Assembly (NCBI GenBank): GCA_023422635.1
Contig: JAFAGO010000017.1
Location: 1-7,761, forward strand
From: Bacteroidota bacterium
GTDB taxonomy: Bacteria > Bacteroidota > Bacteroidia > Flavobacteriales > Weeksellaceae
Direction of reading: 5' to 3'
Length of the DNA stretch: 7,761 bases
Made by a program: the position numbers and the translations under genes. Below, piece by piece: positions 1 to 6,253 of the stretch. The notes beneath the pieces are model-generated. The model searched no databases. It saw only the letters and a list, made by a program, of their open reading frames with translations, and was not told where the DNA came from. How positions within the stretch are numbered: position 1 is the first letter of the stretch; each line of letters opens with the position of its first letter.

Positions 1-1244
1 GCAAGCAATTCTTCAGCAGCTTGTTTGTAATGCCCATTCACCAATTTATCGTGAATGGCTTCAAAAGCAGCTAAGGTTTCATTAATTTCAGCATCGGTGT
101 GCGAAGCGGTTGGAATCAATCGCAACAAAATCATTCCTTTCGGAATTACAGGATATACCACCACGGAAGTGAAAATTCCAAAATTTTCACGAAGATCTTT
201 TACCAAAAGGGTAGCTTCAACGGGTGTTCCTTCCATCATTACAGGCGTTACGCACGTATTGGTATTTCCAAGGTTAAATCCTCTTTCTTTTAAGCCATTT
301 TGCAGTTTGTTTACATTCTCCCAAAGTTTGGCTTTAATTTCTGGGCGTGTTCTTAACAATTCCAAACGTTTTAAACCTCCAATCACCATTGGCATGGTTA
401 ACGATTTGGCAAAAATCTGAGAGCGCAAATTGAATTTCAAGAAACGAACGACTTCTTTATTTCCCGCAATAAATGCCCCAAAACCTGCCATCGATTTGGC
501 AAAGGTTGAAAAATAAACATCAATTTGATCTTGGCAATGTTGCTCTTCTCCAGTTCCTGCGCCAGTAGTTCCTAACGTTCCGAATCCATGAGCATCATCC
601 ACCAAAAGGCGGAAGTTGTATTTGCTTTTTAAATCGCAAATTTCTTTTAATTTCCCCTGTTGACCACGCATTCCGAAAACCCCTTCGGTAATTACCAAAA
701 TACCACCGCCATTTTCATCGGCAACTTTAGTGGCTCTTTGAAGGTTTTTCTCTAAACTTTCCATATCGTTATGGCGATAGGTAAAGCTTTTCCCCATGTG
801 CATACGAACACCATCAACAATACACGCGTGGGAATCCACATCGTATACAATTACATCATGACGGGTAACGAGTGCTTCAATCGTGGAAAGCATTCCCTGA
901 TAACCAAAATTCAACAGATACGCAGATTCTTTTTGTACAAAATCAGCAAGCTCTTTTTCCAATTGCAAGTGCTGGTCGGTTTCTCCAGACATTGCACGAG
1001 CTCCCATTGGGTAAAACATTCCATATTCTGCTGCAGCTTTTGCATCTGCTTCTAATACTTCAGGGTGGTTGCAAAGTCCAAGATAATCGTTGGCACTCCA
1101 AAAGATGACTTCTTTGCCTTGGAATTTCATTCTAGGACCAATAGGGCCTTCCAATCTTGGAAAAATAAAATACCCTTCACCATAATCAGCAAATTGTCCT
1201 AAAGGACCTGGATTTTGCTTAATTCTTTCAAAAATATCTACCAT
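1..1244 (-). CDS. Alpha-oxoamine synthase, probable cysteate (or serine) fatty-acyltransferase; 3' end cut off by window edge
   Basis: A PLP-dependent fold-type I enzyme that should join an amino acid to an acyl thioester with loss of CO2. The ATG at 1244 opens a frame of 414 codons that runs off the left edge without a stop; family length (about 400-420) suggests few residues are missing. Visible motifs: N-terminal helix, then the family block WSANDYLGL (49-57); DSHAC (137-141), whose His139 should stack on PLP; DDAHGFGTLG (216-225), with the Asp and His contacting the cofactor ring; and STFAKS (246-251) with Lys250 as the Schiff-base lysine. The family includes serine palmitoyltransferase, glycine C-acetyltransferase (Kbl) and 8-amino-7-oxononanoate synthase (BioF). 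No biotin or threonine-degradation genes are nearby. The neighbouring cysteine-synthase-like gene and the flavobacterial setting favour cysteate fatty-acyltransferase, which makes 3-ketocapnine for sulfonolipids. Family assignment is firm; the substrate is inferred. Confidence 0.9.
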   Translation of the reverse strand, partial: MVDIFERIKQNPGPLGQFADYGEGYFIFPRLEGPIGPRMKFQGKEVIFWSANDYLGLCNHPEVLEADAKAAAEYGMFYPMGARAMSGETDQHLQLEKELADFVQKESAYLLNFGYQGMLSTIEALVTRHDVIVYDVDSHACIVDGVRMHMGKSFTYRHNDMESLEKNLQRATKVADENGGGILVITEGVFGMRGQQGKLKEICDLKSKYNFRLLVDDAHGFGTLGTTGAGTGEEQHCQDQIDVYFSTFAKSMAGFGAFIAGNKEVVRFLKFNLRSQIFAKSLTMPMVIGGLKRLELLRTRPEIKAKLWENVNKLQNGLKERGFNLGNTNTCVTPVMMEGTPVEATLLVKDLRENFGIFTSVVVYPVIPKGMILLRLIPTASHTDAEINETLAAFEAIHDKLVNGHYKQAAEELL

Positions 1245-1275
1245 TTCTAGTGTTTCGTTTTTTGTAATATTTCAA

Positions 1276-1283
1276 CAAATGTA
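1276..1283 (-). promoter_or_regulatory. Probable -7 box (TACATTTG) for the alpha-oxoamine synthase gene
   Basis: On the minus strand this reads TACATTTG, a full match to the Bacteroidota -7 consensus TAnnTTTG. It lies 31 bases upstream of the ATG at 1244, leaving an untranslated leader of about 25 bases. No TTG or TTTG is seen at the usual -33 distance, where the sequence is a run of T/A. The site sits just beyond the intergenic hairpin, so it would let this gene be transcribed separately from the upstream gene. Confidence 0.45.
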
Positions 1284-1301
1284 AATAAAATTATATTGAA
1301 T

Positions 1302-1330
1302 AAAAAAAGCCTTGAAAAAAGGCTTTTTTT
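1302..1330 (-). terminator. Intrinsic terminator hairpin after the cysteine-synthase-like gene
   Basis: A perfect 12-bp stem (1302-1313 paired with 1319-1330) encloses a 5-base loop. On the minus strand the stem has an AAGGC core and ends in a run of seven T, so it acts as hairpin plus U-tract 22 bases after the stop codon of the gene ending at 1353. The stem is flanked by A on one side and T on the other and so is symmetric, but no gene on the plus strand ends here. Only five pairs are in the G/C-containing core, so termination may be partial. Confidence 0.8.
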
Positions 1331-1352
1331 TATTTGGAAAATAGTCTTTTCT

Positions 1353-2390
1353 TTATTTAATGTGTTCCGTTTTGAACACTTCATCATAGTTATGGAAGCA
1401 GTTGTTGATAAAACCTTGTTCTTCCATCCATTGATCGCTGTACACTTTCGTAATATAACGAGATCCGTGATCAGGATAAATCATCACCACTACATCGTCT
1501 TCTTTAAATTCATGCGTATTGGCGTATTGCATCAACGCTTGTGTTACGGCGCCTGTGGTATAACCGCCCATAATGGCTTCTTTCAAAGCGATTTCACGGG
1601 TTCTGTAAGCTGCCATTTCGTCGTTTACGCGTACATATTCATCAATGATATCAAAAAGGAGTGCACCAGGAATTAAATTCTTGCCCATTCCTTCAATTTG
1701 ATACGGATGAATATCCAACTTGTTGATTTTACCGGTATCGTGATACCCTTTTAATATAGAACCATCCGCATCAACGCCGATTACTTTAACGTTGGGATTT
1801 TTTTCTTTTAAAAATTTGGCTGTTCCCGAAAGAGTTCCTCCAGTTCCTGTACACGCAAAAATATGGGTGATTTTTCCTTCGGTTTGTTCCCAAATTTCAG
1901 GACCAGTGGTTTGGTAATGCGCATCGGTATTTAACGCATTGAAGTATTGGTTGATATAAACAGAATTTGGCGTTTCTGAAGCAATTCTTTTTGCTACTTC
2001 ATAATAACTTCTAGGGTCGTCTGCAGGTACATTGGCGGGACACACATAAACAGTGGCGCCTAATGCTTTTAAATACGCAATTTTTTCAGGTTTGGTTTTG
2101 TCGCTCACGGCAAGAATACACTTATAGCCCTTGATGATGCAAACCATTGCAATTGAAAATCCCGTGTTTCCGGAAGTGGTTTCAACAACAATAGAATCTT
2201 CCTTAAGAAGTCCTTTTTCCTCTGCATTTTCAATGATGTGAAGCGCAATTCTGTCTTTAGTAGAATGACCGGGATTAAACGATTCCAACTTTGCGTACAC
2301 TTTCGCCGGAATGTCTTTGGTAATGGTATTGAGTCGTACCAATGGAGTGTTCCCGATTAAACCAAGAATGTTCTCGTAGACATTAGTCAT
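1353..2390 (-). CDS. Cysteine synthase/cystathionine beta-synthase-like PLP enzyme (candidate cysteate synthase)
   Basis: A complete 345-residue fold-type II PLP enzyme that should catalyse beta-replacement on a serine-derived substrate. The start chosen is ATG at 2390; an in-frame TTG two codons earlier (2396) is less likely. Motifs (numbered from that ATG): IGNTPLVRL near the N-terminus; FNPGHSTKDR (38-47) with Lys45 binding PLP; TTSGNTG (71-77), the substrate carboxylate loop; GTGGTLSG (182-189), the PLP phosphate loop; EGMGKN (233-238); and YPDHGSRY (305-312) near the C-terminus. The last block, followed by DQWM, resembles the cystathionine beta-synthase core more than E. coli CysK. There is no C-terminal CBS-domain pair. 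Several active-site loops differ from ordinary flavobacterial cysteine synthases as I recall them. Next to a probable cysteate fatty-acyltransferase, it may make L-cysteate from a serine derivative and sulfite, but ordinary cysteine or cystathionine synthesis is not excluded. Confidence 0.92.
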   Translation of the reverse strand: MTNVYENILGLIGNTPLVRLNTITKDIPAKVYAKLESFNPGHSTKDRIALHIIENAEEKGLLKEDSIVVETTSGNTGFSIAMVCIIKGYKCILAVSDKTKPEKIAYLKALGATVYVCPANVPADDPRSYYEVAKRIASETPNSVYINQYFNALNTDAHYQTTGPEIWEQTEGKITHIFACTGTGGTLSGTAKFLKEKNPNVKVIGVDADGSILKGYHDTGKINKLDIHPYQIEGMGKNLIPGALLFDIIDEYVRVNDEMAAYRTREIALKEAIMGGYTTGAVTQALMQYANTHEFKEDDVVVMIYPDHGSRYITKVYSDQWMEEQGFINNCFHNYDEVFKTEHIK

Positions 2391-2422
2391 TTTCAATTAT
2401 TTTTTTCTCTAAAAACCGATGG

Positions 2423-2449
2423 CAAAAATACGAAAAAAATAATAAGCAA
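2423..2449 (-). promoter_or_regulatory. Promoter-like site for the cysteine-synthase-like gene
   Basis: Read on the minus strand, TATTTTTG (2430-2423) fits the Bacteroidota -7 consensus TAnnTTTG. A TTG at 2449-2447 lies 16 bases upstream of it, slightly shorter than the usual 17-23. The -7 box ends 32 bases before the ATG at 2390, leaving a leader of about 25 bases. The surrounding sequence is very T-rich, so a chance match is possible. Confidence 0.5.
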
Positions 2450-2516
2450 TTCATTTTTTTGTTCATATTATGACCAATCGCATCTTTTCACAATTCTGTT
2501 TTCAGCATTAAAAAGG

Positions 2517-2555
2517 AGCGGTAAAGTTTTACAATTCATTTAAAATTAAACCGCT
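2517..2555. repeat. Imperfect inverted repeat in the divergent intergenic region
   Basis: AGCGGT (2517-2522) pairs with ACCGCT (2550-2555), and TTTTA (2527-2531) pairs with TAAAA (2541-2545), separated by a small internal loop and closed by a 9-base loop. No T-tract follows, so it does not look like a terminator. It may be an operator-like element or a leftover of a hairpin; no function can be assigned. Confidence 0.3.
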
Positions 2556-2600
2556 AAAACGAATAAAACCTCTGCTAACAACGAATTTAATTTGACTGAA

Positions 2601-2610
2601 AATCCGGATT
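2601..2610. repeat. Perfect 10-bp palindrome AATCCGGATT upstream of the large glycosyltransferase gene
   Basis: The ten bases are identical on both strands. The palindrome ends 16 bases before the -7-like box at 2627-2634, covering roughly the -33 region of the plus-strand promoter, where no TTG element is visible. This position would suit a dimeric regulator that activates or represses the gene from 2655. A short palindrome can also arise by chance. Confidence 0.3.
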
Positions 2611-2626
2611 AACCACCAAAAAACAT

Positions 2627-2634
2627 TATTTTCG
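2627..2634 (+). promoter_or_regulatory. Weak -7-like box (TATTTTCG) for the DUF2723 gene
   Basis: TATTTTCG differs from TAnnTTTG at one base and lies 20 bases upstream of the ATG at 2655. No TTG is found at the expected -33 distance; the nearest, at 2592-2594, is 32 bases away. If used, transcription would start near 2641, which would place the in-frame TTG at 2640 outside the mRNA and support ATG 2655 as the start. Confidence 0.35.
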
Positions 2635-2654
2635 CAACATTGATTTTTAGAGAT

Positions 2655-5600
2655 ATGAAAAATTGGTCTTTTAAGCAATGGAACACCATTTTAGGATGGG
2701 TTGTTTTTGCAATTGCATTAATTACGTATTGGTCTACCATTGAACCTAATTTAAGTTTTTGGGATTGTGGCGAATACATTTCTTCCGCAGTAAAATTGGA
2801 AGTTACCCACGCGCCTGGTGCAGCACTATTTCAATTGGTGGGTGCCGTTGCCGCATTATTTGCTTTCGGGCAAGAACATCATTATTCAATTGTGATTAAC
2901 GCAATGTCGGCATTGTTCAGCGCATTAACGATTTTATTTTTATTCTGGACGATTACACACTTGGTGCGACGACTTTTTAATAAAGATTTTGATCAGGTAA
3001 CACGCGCACAAGAAATTGCGATTTTATTCGCTGGTGCGGTGGGCGCTTTGTGTTTTACCTTTTCCGATACGTTTTGGTTTTCAGCGGTAGAAGGGGAAGT
3101 CTATTCCATGGCATCGATGTTTATTGCGTTGTTGGTATGGCTGATTACCAAATGGGAAAATGAGTTTCACGATATTGATAATGAACGTTGGATTATCTTG
3201 ATCTTCTTCATCATCGGACTTTCTGTTGGTGTGCACATGATGGTGATGTTGGCATTACCTGCTGTTTGTTTGGTGTATTATGCACGCAATTATAGCTTCA
3301 CTTGGAAAAGTTTTCTTTGGGCAAATGCCATTACGCTATTGATTTTGGCGGTGGTTTTTAAAGGAATTTTCCCATTGATCATGTCGCTATTTGGCAAATT
3401 TGAAATTTTCGCAGTTAATGGATTGGGTTTACCTTTTCATTCAGGAACAATTATCGCTTTCATCATCTTGGTGACCGTATGTTACTTTGGAATTAAATAT
3501 GCGCGAAATTCAAAGAAAAACATCTATCAAACCATCTCGCTTTCGATTGTCTATATGATTATTGGTTTCGCTTGCTGGTTGGTGATTCCGATTCGTGCAA
3601 ATGCCAATCCACCAATGAATCTTAACGATCCCGATAACGCGATTGGAATGCTCGATTATTACAACCGTGAGCAATATGGCGATTGGCCAACCTCTTATGG
3701 TCAAAATTATACGGCGTTTTTAGATGCAAAGGGAATCGAACGCAACGACGACGGTAGTTTGAAAACCGTGAAAGATGAAGGAATGTTCAAATTCGGCGAT
3801 ATTTACGAAAAAGATGAAAAAACAAAAACCTACCGAAAAGTGGGCGAACGTTTTAACTATGTTTTCAATAAAGATCAGGTGAGCTTTTTCCCAAGAATGT
3901 TCAATGAAGATCCTTCCGTGATGCAGAATTATATTTCCATGTATGGGGCACCCGATTTTTCTTTTAATTACGGAAATGCAGATGCAGCCGATAGTCCGGA
4001 AGCACAACAAATTTTTGATGAGCTTAGGAAAAAATACGAAAGCGGAACGATTAGAGCGCAAGATTATTTAGATGTTAAAAAGTATGATCTCATCAATGTG
4101 CAACGTCCCTCTTTAGCACAGAATTTAGATTATTTTATCACGTTCCAAAATGGATATTATTTTGTACGTTATCTGCTTTGGAATTTTGCGGGAAGACAAA
4201 ATGATTTGGAAGGAAATATGGAAATCACCAATGGAAACTGGATTTCCGGAATTCCGTTTGTTGATAATTTGATGTGGGGCGATCAAAGTAAAATGCCTGC
4301 CAAATTCCATAACGAAAGCACCGTGAAGTTTTTCTTCCTCCCGCTAATTTTAGGATTAATTGGATTCTTTTTTCAATTGAATAAAGATTTTGGACGCTTC
4401 TATGCAATACTCTCCTTATTTATCTTAACCAGTGTTGGAATTATATTCTATACCGGCGTAAAACCTTTTGAAGTTCGTGAGCGGGATTATGCAATGGTTG
4501 GCTCTTTCTATGCTTTTGCAATTTGGATTGGCTTGGGCGCAGGTGCCATTTTGTGGTGGTTGCAAACCAAAGTAAAATCAAATTCTATTAATGTCGCATT
4601 AGGCGTTTTACTTTTAGGAATTCCAATGTTGATGGGCTTCCAAAATTACAATCCACACGATAGAAGCAAGCGTTACGCGGCGTATGATTATGCGTATTCA
4701 ACATTAAAATCGCTTCCTAAAGAAGGAATTTTATTTGTATATGGCGATAACGATACGTATCCCGTTTGGGGAATTCAAGAAACGCAACGTTTTAGAGATG
4801 ATGTAAAAGTGGTGAACTTCACCTTGCTTGCTACACCTTGGAATATCGATCAGGTGAAAAGACGAACTTACAACGCAATGGGCGTTCCTTCTTCCTTTAA
4901 TCACGATGAATACCGCGATGGTACGAACGATCAAATTTACATTATGAGTAAAAGAGATTGGGAAACGGTTTTTGCCAATTTGAAAGATCAAGGTGCACCG
5001 CCAGAAGCGTTTGCTGGATTTCGAAAATTCCTTACGCAAGATTCAATGACGGTGAAAGAAGCCGTGAATTTCTTGAAAATGAAATCTTCCGATAAAGATG
5101 AAATTCTTAAAATGATTTTCGGTGAAGAAAAATTCGATCGAATGAATTTTATTCCTGTTTCCAAATTTATTCTTCCGGTAAACAAAGCAAATGCGTTGAA
5201 AGCAGGCATTATCAAACCTCAAGATGCAGACAATGCCGTTGATTATATTCCGATTACCTACAAAAATTCTACCTTGTTTAAAAACAATTTAATGTTGTTG
5301 GATATCTTGGCGAATTTCGATTGGAAGAGGCCGATTAACTTTTCTACTGGAGGCGTTTACGACAGCGAAAATATTTTCTATTTGAATGATTATTTGCAAT
5401 ACGACGGTTTCAGTTATCGTTTGGTTCCTATTCAAACAAAAGAAAAAGACAATGGTGAAATGGGAAGGGTAGATGCCGACGATTTGTATCGAATTGTAAA
5501 AAATTACAAGTGGGGTAATTTTAAAGATCTTAATGTTCACTTCGACGAAACCGCGATGCAAAATATCGTGAGTTACAGAAGTTCCGCAAGTCGTGCTGCA

Positions 5601-6158
5601 GAAGCGCTCGCAATGAAAGGTGAGAAAGCAAAAGCCATTGAAATTTTAGATTTGGCCGCACGCGAAATTCCCGTTCAAAAATACAACGATCCAAGATCAC
5701 TGAGCTCGATTGTGTATGGTTACATTGTGGCAGGTGAACAACAGAAAGGATTGAAAATGGCGGAAGAACTGAAGAAAGGTATTTTCGATGAATACGATTA
5801 TTATACCAGTTTGTCGCTGCAAGATCAAAGATATTTGGGCCGACAAATGCGGACCAAACCAATGGAATATTCGTTGGTGGTGGCAGCGGTTTCCGACGCG
5901 TACGAGCAGCTAGGACAAAAAGATAAAGCGTATGCTTATTTGGTGCAATCCATTGAACCTTTGGATAAACGCTTTAATACTTTTATTAAAGATTTGCAGC
6001 AAATGGGCAAAGAAAAGGCCTATAAAGAATCGGAAAGCGTGCAGAAAATTACGCCATTTTATACCTATATCTTCGATATTATGAATGCATACGATTCCAC
6101 CTATGCAGCCGAAAAAGAAAGCGAAATTACCAACGCAATTATTCGGGCAACCCAATAA
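2655..6158 (+). CDS. DUF2723/GT117-type membrane glycosyltransferase (protein O-mannosyltransferase-like) with large TPR-like C-terminal part
   Basis: A 1167-residue inner-membrane protein, counted from ATG 2655. The N-terminal part (about 10-310) has many hydrophobic helices. The first periplasmic loop carries FWDCGEYISS (35-44) and THAPG (51-55), matching the DxGE...HxPG signature shared with animal TMEM260, a protein O-mannosyltransferase of family GT117. A large loop (about 314-556) holds NREQYGDWP (337-345) and RYLLWNFAGRQND (505-517). Four more helices (about 557-662) include the family block EVRERDY (606-612). Residues 663-1167 are soluble, with YGDNDTYPVWG (696-706) and helical TPR-like pairs near 979-1003 and 1074-1105. 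GT-C enzymes of this kind use polyprenyl-phosphate sugars outside the cytoplasmic membrane, so transfer of a sugar to exported proteins is the likely role; donor and acceptor are inferred. A strong terminator follows the stop, so it is probably transcribed alone. Confidence 0.9.
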   Translation: MKNWSFKQWNTILGWVVFAIALITYWSTIEPNLSFWDCGEYISSAVKLEVTHAPGAALFQLVGAVAALFAFGQEHHYSIVINAMSALFSALTILFLFWTITHLVRRLFNKDFDQVTRAQEIAILFAGAVGALCFTFSDTFWFSAVEGEVYSMASMFIALLVWLITKWENEFHDIDNERWIILIFFIIGLSVGVHMMVMLALPAVCLVYYARNYSFTWKSFLWANAITLLILAVVFKGIFPLIMSLFGKFEIFAVNGLGLPFHSGTIIAFIILVTVCYFGIKYARNSKKNIYQTISLSIVYMIIGFACWLVIPIRANANPPMNLNDPDNAIGMLDYYNREQYGDWPTSYGQNYTAFLDAKGIERNDDGSLKTVKDEGMFKFGDIYEKDEKTKTYRKVGERFNYVFNKDQVSFFPRMFNEDPSVMQNYISMYGAPDFSFNYGNADAADSPEAQQIFDELRKKYESGTIRAQDYLDVKKYDLINVQRPSLAQNLDYFITFQNGYYFVRYLLWNFAGRQNDLEGNMEITNGNWISGIPFVDNLMWGDQSKMPAKFHNESTVKFFFLPLILGLIGFFFQLNKDFGRFYAILSLFILTSVGIIFYTGVKPFEVRERDYAMVGSFYAFAIWIGLGAGAILWWLQTKVKSNSINVALGVLLLGIPMLMGFQNYNPHDRSKRYAAYDYAYSTLKSLPKEGILFVYGDNDTYPVWGIQETQRFRDDVKVVNFTLLATPWNIDQVKRRTYNAMGVPSSFNHDEYRDGTNDQIYIMSKRDWETVFANLKDQGAPPEAFAGFRKFLTQDSMTVKEAVNFLKMKSSDKDEILKMIFGEEKFDRMNFIPVSKFILPVNKANALKAGIIKPQDADNAVDYIPITYKNSTLFKNNLMLLDILANFDWKRPINFSTGGVYDSENIFYLNDYLQYDGFSYRLVPIQTKEKDNGEMGRVDADDLYRIVKNYKWGNFKDLNVHFDETAMQNIVSYRSSASRAAEALAMKGEKAKAIEILDLAAREIPVQKYNDPRSLSSIVYGYIVAGEQQKGLKMAEELKKGIFDEYDYYTSLSLQDQRYLGRQMRTKPMEYSLVVAAVSDAYEQLGQKDKAYAYLVQSIEPLDKRFNTFIKDLQQMGKEKAYKESESVQKITPFYTYIFDIMNAYDSTYAAEKESEITNAIIRATQ

Positions 6159-6182
6159 GGAATGCTTCATTTTTAAAATAGC

Positions 6183-6222
6183 AACGTTGCCAAAGTTTTG
6201 CACTTTGGCAACGTTTTTTTTT
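6183..6222 (+). terminator. Intrinsic terminator of the DUF2723 gene
   Basis: A perfect 13-bp stem (6183-6195 with 6203-6215) closes a 7-base loop and runs into nine consecutive T (6214-6222). It begins 25 bases after the stop codon at 6158. The reverse strand lacks a comparable T-tract, so it acts in the plus direction. Its downstream arm contains the TTTG used as -33 element of the next promoter. Confidence 0.93.
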
Positions 6223-6234
6223 GGATTATCTTTG
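6204..6234 (+). promoter_or_regulatory. Consensus Bacteroidota promoter for the GT-C gene, overlapping the terminator
   Basis: TTTG (6204-6207), a 19-base spacer and TATCTTTG (6227-6234) match the Bacteroidota consensus (TTTG, about 19-21 bases, TAnnTTTG) completely. Transcription should start near 6240, giving a leader of about 14 bases before ATG 6254. The -33 element is part of the terminator stem and the T-tract falls in the spacer. Confidence 0.75.
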
Positions 6235-6253
6235 TTTGTTTAAAAACCGTTGT

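Noticed and set aside
55..420. Plus-strand open frame of 121 codons opposite the alpha-oxoamine synthase
   Set aside because: It is a shadow of conserved minus-strand coding sequence, with no promoter or recognisable protein.
1..1244. Calling the left-edge gene glycine C-acetyltransferase (kbl) or 8-amino-7-oxononanoate synthase (bioF)
   Set aside because: The fold is shared, but no threonine dehydrogenase or biotin genes are adjacent, and the flavobacterial context with a cysteine-synthase-like neighbour fits a lipid-forming acyltransferase better. No symbol is given because the substrate is not proven.
1296..1676. Plus-strand open frame of 126 codons opposite the cysteine-synthase-like gene
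   Set aside because: It lies across a terminator hairpin and antisense to a well-conserved enzyme; its protein shows no recognisable motifs.
2470..2511. A 13-codon frame followed by an imperfect hairpin, considered as a leader peptide with attenuator
   Set aside because: The peptide has no run of a regulatory amino acid, there is no T-tract after the hairpin, and it lies over 100 bases before the proposed transcript start of the downstream gene.
2511..2520. AAAAGGAG resembling a Shine-Dalgarno sequence
   Set aside because: No start codon follows at a suitable distance on the plus strand, and Bacteroidota genes seldom use such sites.
2640..2654. Upstream in-frame TTG start for the DUF2723 gene, adding five residues
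   Set aside because: The TTG is at or before the predicted transcription start, and ATG 2655 gives a normal N-terminus directly before the first membrane helix.
3720..4061. Minus-strand frames inside the DUF2723 gene, the longest about 113 codons
   Set aside because: All are antisense to conserved glycosyltransferase coding sequence and encode unremarkable residues without domains.
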